This document shows positions 25,231 to 33,405 of a DNA stretch of 64,000 nt, in pieces. The notes under the pieces are model-generated. The model made no database searches and was not told the origin of the DNA. It saw only the letters and a program-made list of their open reading frames with translations. The translations under genes and the position numbers were made by a program. Numbering within the stretch: the stretch's first letter is position 1; the number at the start of each line of letters is the position of its first letter. The stretch is from Haloactinopolyspora alba (GTDB lineage Bacteria > Actinomycetota > Actinomycetes > Jiangellales > Jiangellaceae): positions 62,001 through 126,000 of the forward strand of contig NZ_PYGE01000002.1 in the NCBI RefSeq assembly GCF_003014555.1. Direction: 5' to 3'.

Positions 25231-26640
25231 GTGCGTGCGCACGAGGCCGGCGTCCTGCATGCCGAGGCCGGTCACCGAGGGCCGTCGTGGTTGCGGGTGC
25301 CCGACGACGTCAACGCCCTGTATCCGGGGTTGTGGCCGGCCGGCGCCGAGCGCGGGGCCGACGGCACGCTGCGGGTCGGCGGGGTCGGTGTCGGCGAGCT
25401 CGCCGCGGAGTTCGGGACCCCGATGTACGTCGTCGACGAGCAGGACTTCCGGACCCGCGCGGCGGAGTTCCGCGACGCGTTCGGTGCCGTGCTCGGCGGC
25501 GCGGACGTCTATTACGCGGGTAAGGCGTTCTTGTCCGTCGAGGTCGCGCGCTGGATCGCCGACGAGGGCCTGTGCCTGGACGTGTGCTCCGGCGGTGAGC
25601 TCGCGGTGGCGCTGCGTGCGGAGTTCCCGCCGGAGCGGATCGGCCTGCACGGCAACAACAAGTCGTCGTCCGAGCTGGACCGCGCGCTCGCCGCAGGCGT
25701 CGGCCGCATCATCGTGGACTCGTTCGACGAGATCGACCGGCTGGCACAGCTGGCCGGCGGGCACGGCGTGACCGCCAGGGTGCTCATCCGCACCAAGGTG
25801 GGCGTCGAGGCGCACACGCACGAGTACATCGCCACCGCGCACGAGGACCAGAAGTTCGGGTTCTCCATCGCCGGCGGCGAGGTCGCCGAGGCCGTCCGGC
25901 GGGTGCTGGCCGCGCCCGCCCTGGACCTGCTGGGCCTGCACTCGCACATCGGCTCGCAGATCTACGACACCTCCGGGTTCGAGGTGGCCGCGCGGCGCGC
26001 GCTCGACGTCCAGGCCGACGTCCGCGACGAGCACGGTGTCGAGCTGCCGGAGTTGGACCTCGGTGGCGGTTTCGGCATCGCCTACACGAGTCAAGACGAT
26101 CCGTCGAACCCGTCCGATTTGGCCGCCGGCCTGGCCGAGATCGTCGCGCACGAGTGCCGCGGACACGGGCTGGCGGTGCCGCGGCTGAGCGTCGAGCCCG
26201 GCCGGGCGATCGTCGGCCCCAGCACGTGCACGGTCTACGAGGTCGGCACCGTCAAGACCGTCGAGCTGGACGGTGGTGCCTCGCGCCGCTACGTCGCCGT
26301 CGACGGCGGCATGAGCGACAACATCCGCACCGCGCTGTACGACGCGGACTATTCGTGCACGCTGGCCTCACGCGCCTCCGAGGCGGCGCCGGTGCTGTCG
26401 CGGGTGGTCGGCAAGCACTGCGAGAGCGGCGACGTCGTCGTCAAGGACGAGTTCCTGCCGTCCGACGTCGCCGTCGGAGACCTGATCGCCGTGCCTGGGA
26501 CCGGCGCCTACTGCCGCAGCATGGCCAACACCTACAACCACGTGCCGCGGCCGCCGGTGGTGGTCGTGCGCGACGGAACGGCGCGCGTCATCGTCCGCCG
26601 CGAGACCGAGGACGACCTGCTGGCGCTGGACGTCGGCTGA
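25231..26640 (+). CDS. lysA: Diaminopimelate decarboxylase
   Basis: A 469-residue fold-type III PLP enzyme catalysing meso-diaminopimelate to lysine, the last step of lysine synthesis. The PLP lysine is Lys98 in DVYYAGKAFLS. HGNNKS, GSQIYD, LDLGGGFGIAY, EPGRAIVG and the second-subunit cysteine motif in VVGKHCESGD are present. GTG 25231 is chosen because it directly follows argS and gives a family-length N-terminus. In related genomes hom follows directly; here three unrelated genes and two palindromes intervene. Confidence 0.95.
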   Translation: MRAHEAGVLHAEAGHRGPSWLRVPDDVNALYPGLWPAGAERGADGTLRVGGVGVGELAAEFGTPMYVVDEQDFRTRAAEFRDAFGAVLGGADVYYAGKAFLSVEVARWIADEGLCLDVCSGGELAVALRAEFPPERIGLHGNNKSSSELDRALAAGVGRIIVDSFDEIDRLAQLAGGHGVTARVLIRTKVGVEAHTHEYIATAHEDQKFGFSIAGGEVAEAVRRVLAAPALDLLGLHSHIGSQIYDTSGFEVAARRALDVQADVRDEHGVELPELDLGGGFGIAYTSQDDPSNPSDLAAGLAEIVAHECRGHGLAVPRLSVEPGRAIVGPSTCTVYEVGTVKTVELDGGASRRYVAVDGGMSDNIRTALYDADYSCTLASRASEAAPVLSRVVGKHCESGDVVVKDEFLPSDVAVGDLIAVPGTGAYCRSMANTYNHVPRPPVVVVRDGTARVIVRRETEDDLLALDVG

Positions 26641-26652
26641 GGGCCCTTTCCC

Positions 26653-26703
26653 ATGATCATCGGCACTTTTCCGCCGTATGAGCGGGAAAGTGCCGATGAT
26701 CAT
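26653..26703. repeat. ATGATCATC palindrome, copy 1 (lysA / dehydratase junction)
   Basis: Perfect 17-bp arms (26653-26669 and 26687-26703, ATGATCATCGGCACTTT) with a 17-nt centre that adds further pairing. It lies between convergent lysA and the dehydratase; the last base pairs of its right arm provide the TGA stop of the dehydratase. It can act as a bidirectional terminator. The same arm sequence recurs at the other end of the dehydratase gene. Confidence 0.75.
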
Positions 26704-27647
26704 CGGGGGAGGGTGGCGTTGTTGCCGCCGCTGACGACGGTCACCACCGTCGACCCCGGCTCCACCGTGAGCGCGCCGGACATCAGCGCCGCCAGCGCGA
26801 CGCACCCGCCGGGTTCGGCGAGCACCCGGCAGCGCTGCCACAGCCACCGGCGTGCGGCCAGGATGTCGTCGTCGGAGACCAGCGGCACGTCGACCACGTC
26901 CGCGCGGGCCAGGTCGAACGCCGTCGCGCCGATCTCGGACGGGCCGAGCGAGTCCGCGCCGACGCCGCCGACCTCGACCGGCACCGGGTGCCCGGCAGCC
27001 AGCGCGGCGTGCAGGTCGGCGCAGCGTTCCGGCTCCACCGGGACGACGCGGACGTGGCTGCCCAGCGCGGTGCGCACGCCGGAGTACAGTCCGCCGCCTC
27101 CGCAGGCCACGGCCACCGTGTGGGCGTCGGGCACCTGCTCCTCGAGCTCCAGGCCGAGCGTGCCCTGGCCGCTGATCGTGCCCTCCTGCTCGAACGGGTG
27201 GATCAGCGGGACACCGTGCTCGGCCGTCCACGCCAGCCCGGCGGCGAACGCATCCGGCACGCCGCCGTCGACGACGTGCGCGCGCCCGCCGTAGCCGCCG
27301 ATGCGCTCCAGCTTCTCCGGTGTCGCCGTCGCCGGGACGAAGACGTCGGCGTCGATCCCGGCGCGCTCGGCGGCCCAGGCCACCGCCGCGGCGTGGTTGC
27401 CGCCGGAGACCGCCGCCACGCCTCCGGACGACGCGTCGGCCTGAAGGACCGAGTTGAGCGCTCCGCGCGCCTTGAACGACCCGGTGTGCTGGAGCAGTTC
27501 GAGCTTGAGGACGACACGGCCGGTGACCCCCAGTTCGGCGCCGTGGAGCTCGAGGGTCGGCGTCCGCCGGACGATGTCGTGGATGCGGGCCCGGGCCGCC
27601 TCGACGTCGGTGCGGTCGAGCGTCAGTGGGTGCACGGTGTCGGTCAC
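26700..27647 (-). CDS. Threonine/serine dehydratase-like PLP enzyme
   Basis: A 315-residue fold-type II PLP protein. The Schiff-base lysine is in LLQHTGSFKARGA, the phosphate-binding glycine loop is ACGGGGLYSG, and SGGNHAAAVAWAAE matches the serine/threonine dehydratase signature. Family members deaminate threonine or serine to 2-oxo acids. It lacks the C-terminal ACT-like regulatory domain of biosynthetic IlvA, so it is a catabolic or unregulated form. The GTG start has no clear Shine-Dalgarno. The gene is bracketed by two copies of the same palindrome (26653 and 27681) and sits where lysA-hom continuity is normally found. Confidence 0.82.
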   Translation of the reverse strand: MTDTVHPLTLDRTDVEAARARIHDIVRRTPTLELHGAELGVTGRVVLKLELLQHTGSFKARGALNSVLQADASSGGVAAVSGGNHAAAVAWAAERAGIDADVFVPATATPEKLERIGGYGGRAHVVDGGVPDAFAAGLAWTAEHGVPLIHPFEQEGTISGQGTLGLELEEQVPDAHTVAVACGGGGLYSGVRTALGSHVRVVPVEPERCADLHAALAAGHPVPVEVGGVGADSLGPSEIGATAFDLARADVVDVPLVSDDDILAARRWLWQRCRVLAEPGGCVALAALMSGALTVEPGSTVVTVVSGGNNATLPR

Positions 27648-27680
27648 CCGGCCATTGTGGCGGATCGGGTGGCCCGTCCT

Positions 27681-27738
27681 CCCATGATCATCGGCACTTA
27701 CCCGTCATATAGGCACGGTAAGTGCCGATGATCATGGG
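27681..27738. repeat. ATGATCATC palindrome, copy 2 (between divergent genes)
   Basis: Perfect 21-bp arms (27681-27701 and 27718-27738; CCCATGATCATCGGCACTTA…) with a 16-nt centre. The first 17 bases of the core match copy 1 at 16-17 positions. It lies 34 bp upstream of the dehydratase start and about 90 bp upstream of the HtrA start, in a divergent gap where a terminator is not expected. It could be an operator, or the scar of an inserted cassette. Confidence 0.7.
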
Positions 27739-27829
27739 GAGTGGAACGGAGTTGCGCTCACGGCGGACACGGGACTGGGCGCGCCCGTTCCGGGCGTTCA
27801 CTCGGAACAGGCTCGGCAGGAGGTGCGCC

Positions 27830-28810
27830 ATGTCCGTGGACCCACGCGGCGACCGGGACGACACCGGCGCCGCTGCCCTCGATGCGTACTCGCAGGTGGT
27901 GACGTCGGTGGCGCGGCGCCTGCTGCCGGCGGTCGCGGCGATCGCGGTCTCCGGCGAGCGCGGCGGACGTCACGGTGTCGCGGGAACCGGTTCGGCGGTG
28001 GTCTTCACCGACGACGGTCACCTGCTGACCAACGCGCACGTCGTCGGCTCGTCGGACGGCGGCACCGTGTCCTTCGCCGACGGAGCCGAGGCGGGCTTCA
28101 CCGTGGTCGGACGTGACCGGCTGTCGGATCTGGCGGTGATCCGGGCCGACGGGCCGACGCCGCCGCCCGCCGTGCTGGGCGACGCGGACGGGCTCACCGT
28201 GGGGCAGCTCGTGGTCGCGGTGGGCAGCCCGCTCGGCCTCTCGGGGTCGGTGACGGCAGGCGTGGTCAGCGCGCTCGGCCGGTCGATGCCGGCGCAGTGC
28301 GGGCGCGCGGTGCGCATCATCGAGGACGTGATCCAGACCGACGCGGCGCTGAACCCCGGCAACTCCGGCGGCGCGCTCGCCGACTCCTCCGGCCGGGTCG
28401 TGGGCATCAACACAGCGGTCGCCGGGGTCGGCGTGGGCCTCGCCGTCCCGGTGAACGCGACGAGCACCCGCATCGTCACCACGCTGCAGCAGGCCGGTCG
28501 GGTGCGCCGCGCGTTCCTCGGGGTGGCCACCGCGCCGGCGCCGGTGCCGCCCGAGCTGGCCGAACGGATCGGCCGCCGCCGTGGTGTGCGCATCGTGCAC
28601 GTCGAGCCGCGCAGTCCTGCGGCGGTCGCCGGGCTGCGCGAGGGTGATCTGATGGTGACGGTGGCCGGCGAGGCCGTCGTCGACGCGCAGGCGTTGCAGC
28701 GGCGGATGTTCGCCGAGGCCATCGGCGAGCCGCTGGCCATCACGACGTTCCGCAACGGCGCCATGGTCGACGTCATCGCGCACCCGGTGGAGCTGGCCGA
28801 CGGTTCGTGA
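27830..28810 (+). CDS. HtrA/DegP-like trypsin-PDZ serine protease without signal peptide
   Basis: A 326-residue protein starting at ATG 27830, with AGGAGG 7 nt upstream. The S1C catalytic triad is His70 (LLTNAHVV), Asp100 (RLSDLAVI) and Ser179 (NPGNSGGALAD). One PDZ domain occupies about residues 235-320 (RGVRIVHVEPRSPAAVAGLREGDL). There is no signal peptide or membrane helix, unlike most actinobacterial HtrA/PepD proteins, so it is predicted to be cytoplasmic. It faces the SRPBCC-like gene, and their 3' ends overlap by 38 bp. Confidence 0.87.
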   Translation: MSVDPRGDRDDTGAAALDAYSQVVTSVARRLLPAVAAIAVSGERGGRHGVAGTGSAVVFTDDGHLLTNAHVVGSSDGGTVSFADGAEAGFTVVGRDRLSDLAVIRADGPTPPPAVLGDADGLTVGQLVVAVGSPLGLSGSVTAGVVSALGRSMPAQCGRAVRIIEDVIQTDAALNPGNSGGALADSSGRVVGINTAVAGVGVGLAVPVNATSTRIVTTLQQAGRVRRAFLGVATAPAPVPPELAERIGRRRGVRIVHVEPRSPAAVAGLREGDLMVTVAGEAVVDAQALQRRMFAEAIGEPLAITTFRNGAMVDVIAHPVELADGS

Positions 28811-29405
28811 CGGCGCGCGGTGTCGGTCGGTCCGACAGAAGACCATGAGCGTTCCATGGCGTCGCAGCGCCGTGAACGTCGCACGATCTCCGTCCGCGGC
28901 GGCGGATGGCGCGCAGCCACTCGTGCCGGATCAGCCCGCTGAACGGGCGGATCAGCGCCCAGTACACCGCGAACAGCCGGCGGGTCCGCGTGTCGGTCGC
29001 GGCGACCCGCGTCTCGGTGTCGAGCCGTGCACCGTGCACGCGGAACTCGAACGCGATCTTGAGATGCCCCGGCTGGTCGACCCCGGCGAAGTGCTCGACA
29101 TCGCCGATCGGGACGACCTGCTCACCTCGCCCGGCGACGAGGACGATGCCCACCAGCAGATGGGCGTCACTCCTCTCGAGGATCTCGAACCCGTCCGCGG
29201 TCATCGAGTCGAGCACCGCGCGGTCGGCGGCGTAGCGGTGGCGCTGTGTGAACCGCAGCGACATCAGGCTCCGGAACACCGGGACCTCGCGCCACGTCAG
29301 TTCACGCGCGGCGCGCATCAGCGTGGGCGCGTCCGTCAAGACGTGGACACCGTGGCGTTCTCTCCGGTCCCAGCGGGGCAACAGCATGGCGACATCAGTG
29401 GACAT
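28773..29405 (-). CDS. Conserved hypothetical protein, SRPBCC-like
   Basis: A 210-residue protein with GAGGAG about 7 nt before ATG 29405. There is no signal peptide. The pattern MTADGFEILERSDAHLLVGIV… FEFRVHGARLDTETRVAATDTRTRRLFAVYWALIRPFSGLIRHEWLR resembles actinobacterial SRPBCC/polyketide-cyclase-like hypotheticals, which end in a conserved YW-x-I-x-PFSGLIR helix. I assign no reaction. The C-terminal 40 residues are low-complexity and overlap the 3' end of the htrA-like gene by 38 bp, so the true stop context is unusual but intact. Confidence 0.65.
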   Translation of the reverse strand: MSTDVAMLLPRWDRRERHGVHVLTDAPTLMRAARELTWREVPVFRSLMSLRFTQRHRYAADRAVLDSMTADGFEILERSDAHLLVGIVLVAGRGEQVVPIGDVEHFAGVDQPGHLKIAFEFRVHGARLDTETRVAATDTRTRRLFAVYWALIRPFSGLIRHEWLRAIRRRGRRSCDVHGAATPWNAHGLLSDRPTPRAVTNRRPAPPGAR

Positions 29406-29720
29406 CAGTGGCTCCTCAGCAGCACCGTGGACAGCGCCACTCTCCGCGTCCCAGCGCGGGGCCCGACTCCCTCGTTCGGGGGAGCCGGCAACCGAAGGGG
29501 TGAGACGATTGCTGTGTCGATGGAGATTCTGCGGCCGACAGCACGAAGCATGAGACGGACATCTCGCATGATGGATAGTTCGCGCGAGATCGTCCGCACC
29601 TCGAAGACACTTGTGCTTCGCGGTGTCGTCGGGCCGGCACGCTCTGGCGGGTCCTCCACCGCTGTTCGCCGGGGACGATCGCGGGCCGCGGCGGGGTAGA
29701 GACCAAGAAGGAGGACGGTG
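29406..29720. other. 315-bp leader region upstream of hom
   Basis: It presumably contains the divergent promoters for hom-thrC-thrB and the SRPBCC-like gene; I cannot place them firmly. A 17-codon plus-strand ORF (GTG 29500 to TGA 29553), encoding VRRLLCRWRFCGRQHEA, has GAAGGGG just upstream and could be a leader peptide, but it lacks Thr, Ile or Met runs. No known riboswitch pattern is visible. Confidence 0.4.
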
Positions 29721-31013
29721 ATGGCCAGCGTGCGCGTGGCGCTGCTCGGTTGTGGTGTCGTCGGCACCGAGATCGCCCGGCTGCTCGACGAGCACGCCGA
29801 CGACCTGGCGGCCCGGGCGGGGGCTCCGCTCGAGCTGGCGGGGGTCGCCGTGCGGCGGCTCGACCGGGATCGGACGGCGACGGGTATCGACCCGAGCCTG
29901 TTCACCACCGACGCCGCCGGCCTCGTCAGCCGCGACGACGTCGACCTCGTCATCGAGGTCATCGGCGGCATCGAGCCGGCACGCACGCTGATCCACACCG
30001 CCATGGAGCGCGGCGCGTCCGTGGTCACCGCCAACAAGGCGCTGCTGGCCGAGGACGGCGTCGGCCTGCACACCGCCGCCGACAAACACGGCGTCGACCT
30101 GTACTACGAGGCCGCCGTCGCCGGGGCGATCCCGTTGCTGCGGCCGCTGCGCGAGTCACTGGCCGGCGACCGCATCCAGCGCGTGCTCGGCATCGTGAAC
30201 GGCACCACCAACTACATCCTCGACCAGATGGACTCCGTGGGCAGCGGGTTCGCGGAGGCCCTCGAGGAGGCGCAGTCGCTGGGCTACGCCGAGGCGGACC
30301 CGACGGCCGACGTCGAGGGCTACGACGCCGCGGCCAAGGCCGCGATTCTCGCCGGCATCGCGTTCCACTCGCCGGTCGGCTCCGGCGACGTGCACCGTGA
30401 GGGCATCGGTGACGTCACCGCCGCCGACGTGGCTTCGGCGAAGGCCATGGGGTCGGTGGTGAAGCTGCTGGCCATCTGCGAGCTCTCGGACGACGCCACG
30501 TCCGTCGGTGTCCGCGTGCACCCGGCGATGCTGCCGCGCACGCACCCGCTGGCCGGCGTGCACGGCGCGTACAACGCGGTGTTCGTCGAGGCCGAGGCCG
30601 CCGGGCAGCTCATGTTCTACGGTCCCGGCGCCGGTGGCGCCCCGACGGCCGGCGCCGTGCTGGGCGACGTCGTCACCGCCGCGCGCAACCGCGTCGGTGC
30701 GAGCCTGGGCCCGCGCGGGTCCTGGTACGCCGACCGCCGCACCCGCCCCATGGGCGAGACCGTCACCCGGTACCACATCAGCCTCGACGTGGACGACCGC
30801 CCGGGCGTGCTGGCCGCGGTGGCCGCCGTGTTCGCCGAGCACGGCGTGTCCATCGAGACCGTCCGCCAGCGGGTCGAGGGCCACGACGACGCCGAGCTGG
30901 TCGTCGTCACCCACAGCGCCACCGACGACGCACTGACCGCGACTGTCGACGACCTCGACGGCCTCGATACTGTTCGTGCTGTGCTTTCGGTGATGCGCGT
31001 GGAAGGTGAGTAG
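29721..31013 (+). CDS. hom: Homoserine dehydrogenase
   Basis: A 430-residue NAD(P)-dependent enzyme reducing aspartate semialdehyde to homoserine, the branch point to threonine and methionine. The Rossmann motif is VALLGCGVVGTEIA. The catalytic region holds YYEAAVAGAIPLL and RVLGIVNGTTNYIL. A C-terminal ACT domain starts at about residue 353 (YHISLDVDDRPGVLAAVAAVF), as in threonine-feedback-inhibited enzymes. AAGGAGG lies 6 nt before ATG 29721; a GTG directly upstream is an alternative. thrC follows after 3 bp. Confidence 0.95.
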   Translation: MASVRVALLGCGVVGTEIARLLDEHADDLAARAGAPLELAGVAVRRLDRDRTATGIDPSLFTTDAAGLVSRDDVDLVIEVIGGIEPARTLIHTAMERGASVVTANKALLAEDGVGLHTAADKHGVDLYYEAAVAGAIPLLRPLRESLAGDRIQRVLGIVNGTTNYILDQMDSVGSGFAEALEEAQSLGYAEADPTADVEGYDAAAKAAILAGIAFHSPVGSGDVHREGIGDVTAADVASAKAMGSVVKLLAICELSDDATSVGVRVHPAMLPRTHPLAGVHGAYNAVFVEAEAAGQLMFYGPGAGGAPTAGAVLGDVVTAARNRVGASLGPRGSWYADRRTRPMGETVTRYHISLDVDDRPGVLAAVAAVFAEHGVSIETVRQRVEGHDDAELVVVTHSATDDALTATVDDLDGLDTVRAVLSVMRVEGE

Positions 31014-31016
31014 ACG

Positions 31017-32120
31017 ATGGCCGTGGTGCCTGCCGCCACCAGGTCCAGGCTGTGGCGGGGTGTGATCGAGGAGTTCCGTGACCGGCTTCCGGTGTCGTCG
31101 ACGACGCCGGTGGTGACGCTGCGCGAGGGCGGGACGCCGTTGCTGCCCGCGCCGTGGCTGTCCGAGCAGACCGGCTGCGACGTGCACCTCAAGGTCGAAG
31201 GGGTCAATCCCACCGGCTCGTTCAAGGACCGCGGGATGACGGTCGCGGTCTCCAAGGCGGTCGAGCAGGGCGCCGAGGCGGTCGTGTGCGCATCCACGGG
31301 GAACACCAGCGCGTCGGCGGCGGCCTACGCCGTCCGTGCCGGGCTGCGCCCCATCGTGCTGCTGCCGGACGGGAAGATCTCCGGGCCCAAGCTCGCGCAG
31401 GCGGTGGTGCACGGGGGCATCATCGCCTCGGTCGAGGGCAATTTCGACGACTGCCTGCGGCTGGCGCGCGAGCTCGCCGACACCTATCCGGTGGCGCTGG
31501 TGAACTCGGTCAACGCGTTCCGGCTGGCCGGGCAGAAGACGGCGGCGTTCGAGGTCGTCGACGACCTGGGCGACGCTCCCGACGTGCACGTGCTGCCCGT
31601 GGGCAACGCCGGCAACATCTCCGCGTACTGGATGGGATACCGCGAGTACGCCGCCGACGCCGGTGACGTGCCCGGCCCGGCGACCCGGCGGCCGCGGATG
31701 TGGGGGTTCCAGGCCGCGGGCGCCGCGCCGTTCGTGCACGGCGGGCCGGTGTCGTCGCCGGAGACCGTCGCCAGCGCCATCCGGATCGGCAACCCGGCAT
31801 CGTGGGACCTGGCCATCGCCGCGCGTGACGAGTCCGGCGGGCTCATCGACGCGATGACCGACGAGCAGATCCTGGCCGCGCAGCAGGAGCTGTCGGGCCG
31901 CGAGGGACTGTTCGTCGAGCCGGCGTCGGCCGCGGGCGTGGCCGGCCTCCTGCACTACAGCCGTACCGGCCGTCTCGACGGTGGCCAGCGCATCGTCGTC
32001 ACCGTCACCGGACATGGCCTGAAGGACGTCGACACGGCGAGCGCGTACTACGGCGAGATCCGGCCGTACGTGGTGCCGGCGGACGCGTCGGCCGCGGCGG
32101 CCGCACTCGGCCTGGCGTGA
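31017..32120 (+). CDS. thrC: Threonine synthase
   Basis: A 367-residue PLP enzyme converting O-phosphohomoserine to threonine. The PLP lysine is in [28 protein letters not shown] is the characteristic motif, and [16 protein letters not shown] forms the phosphate-binding region. Length fits the short actinobacterial class. It lies 3 bp after hom and overlaps thrB by 4 bp (GTGA), so the three genes form an operon. Confidence 0.95.
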   Translation: MAVVPAATRSRLWRGVIEEFRDRLPVSSTTPVVTLREGGTPLLPAPWLSEQTGCDVHLKVEGVNPTGSFKDRGMTVAVSKAVEQGAEAVVCASTGNTSASAAAYAVRAGLRPIVLLPDGKISGPKLAQAVVHGGIIASVEGNFDDCLRLARELADTYPVALVNSVNAFRLAGQKTAAFEVVDDLGDAPDVHVLPVGNAGNISAYWMGYREYAADAGDVPGPATRRPRMWGFQAAGAAPFVHGGPVSSPETVASAIRIGNPASWDLAIAARDESGGLIDAMTDEQILAAQQELSGREGLFVEPASAAGVAGLLHYSRTGRLDGGQRIVVTVTGHGLKDVDTASAYYGEIRPYVVPADASAAAAALGLA

Positions 32121-33046
32121 GCGCGCGCCCCGCCGCCGTACGGGTCACCGCGCCGGCCACCAGCGCCAACCTCGGGCCCGGCTTCGACACGCTCGGCCTG
32201 GCGCTCGACTGGTGCGACACCGTCGAGGCCCGTGCGGAGTTCGACGGCCCGGGCACACAGCTGCACGTCGAGGTCGAGGGCGCGGGCGCGGACGAGGTCC
32301 CGCGCGACGAGCGGCACCTGGTGGTCCGAGCGATGCGAGCGGCGTTCGACGAAGCCGGCGGCCGGCCGTCGTCGCTGTGGGTGGGGTGCCACAACGTCGT
32401 TCCGCACAGCCGTGGGCTGGGCTCGTCGGCCGCGGCGATCGTGGCCGGGGTGTGCGCGGCGCGCGAACTGGCACGGCGGGCGCACGGCACCGCGGGTGTG
32501 CTCGATGACGACGATGCGGTGCTCGCTCTGGTGGCCCGGCTGGAGGGCCATCCGGACAACGTGGCGGCGTGCCTGCTCGGCGGGTTGACGATGGCCTGGC
32601 TCGACGACGACGGTGCGGCACGCGCGGCCCGCGTCGACGTGCACCCGGAGATCGTGCCGGTGGTGGCCGTGCCGCGTGACGGTGTGTCGACCGAGGCCGC
32701 GCGTGGCCTGTTGCCGGCGACGGTGCCGCATGCCGATGCGGCGCGCAACGCCGGCCGGGCGGCACTGCTCGTCCATGCTGCCGAGAACCGGCCGGAGCTG
32801 TTGTTCGACGCGACCGACGACCGGCTGCACCAGGCGTTCCGGGAGCCGGCGATGCCCGCGACCATCGCGCTGGTGGCGGCGTTGCGAGACCGCGGGCTCC
32901 CCGCGGTGGTGTCCGGAGCCGGCCCGTCGGTGCTGGTCATGGGCGATGCTGCTGCAGCCGTTCAGGTGCGTGCGCGTGTCCCGGACTGGCAGGTTCACAC
33001 GTTGCCGGTCCGTGCGGACGGGGTCCGGGTCGACACGCTCGAGTGA
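32117..33046 (+). CDS. thrB: Homoserine kinase
   Basis: A 309-residue GHMP kinase making O-phosphohomoserine, the substrate of ThrC. The N-terminal [20 protein letters not shown], the ATP-binding [16 protein letters not shown] and the C-terminal [12 protein letters not shown] motifs are all present. GTG start overlapping the thrC stop. rho begins 359 bp later, beyond what looks like its own leader. Confidence 0.95.
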   Translation: MSARPAAVRVTAPATSANLGPGFDTLGLALDWCDTVEARAEFDGPGTQLHVEVEGAGADEVPRDERHLVVRAMRAAFDEAGGRPSSLWVGCHNVVPHSRGLGSSAAAIVAGVCAARELARRAHGTAGVLDDDDAVLALVARLEGHPDNVAACLLGGLTMAWLDDDGAARAARVDVHPEIVPVVAVPRDGVSTEAARGLLPATVPHADAARNAGRAALLVHAAENRPELLFDATDDRLHQAFREPAMPATIALVAALRDRGLPAVVSGAGPSVLVMGDAAAAVQVRARVPDWQVHTLPVRADGVRVDTLE

Positions 33047-33405
33047 GGCGGCCGGTGCCGGGGTCGGCGTGCTCGGCGTGCGTGCCGGGCACGCACCTGG
33101 CCGCCCGGTACGGCGCGGACCGGACTCGGCCCGGCCGGACAAAACCGCACGTGGCGGGGTGTGGGTCAATCGGGTGGTGGCGTGCTAAGCTCGCAGTGCA
33201 CCGACGTTCTGCTGGTCGGTATGCCATGGTGGCGGTGATCATCGCCAACGGCCGTGGATCTTCATTCGCCTCTCAGGGTTCGCCTGCGCGGGCACAGGGG
33301 TGATGGACCATCAGAGACGTCCGTGTTGATATTCCCTCGGGGAACACCCCGGGGCGTTCGATGCACCGGCAATCTGGCCGGTGCCGGTCCAGGGAAGGAC
33401 CCTGA
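33047..33405 (+). other. 359-bp rho leader region
   Basis: No gene is supported. The first ~110 bp continue the GC-rich thrB flank. TGCTAAGCT near 33181 could be the -10 region of a rho promoter. The following leader has several small stems (for example CACCGGC-AATCT-GGCCGGTG near 33365) and ends in GGGAAGGA a few bases before the GTG. In bacteria rho is often autoregulated in its leader; that applies here only as inference. Confidence 0.4.

Noticed and set aside
33047-33405. Riboswitch in the rho leader
   Set aside because: Small stems occur, but no known aptamer pattern could be matched by eye.
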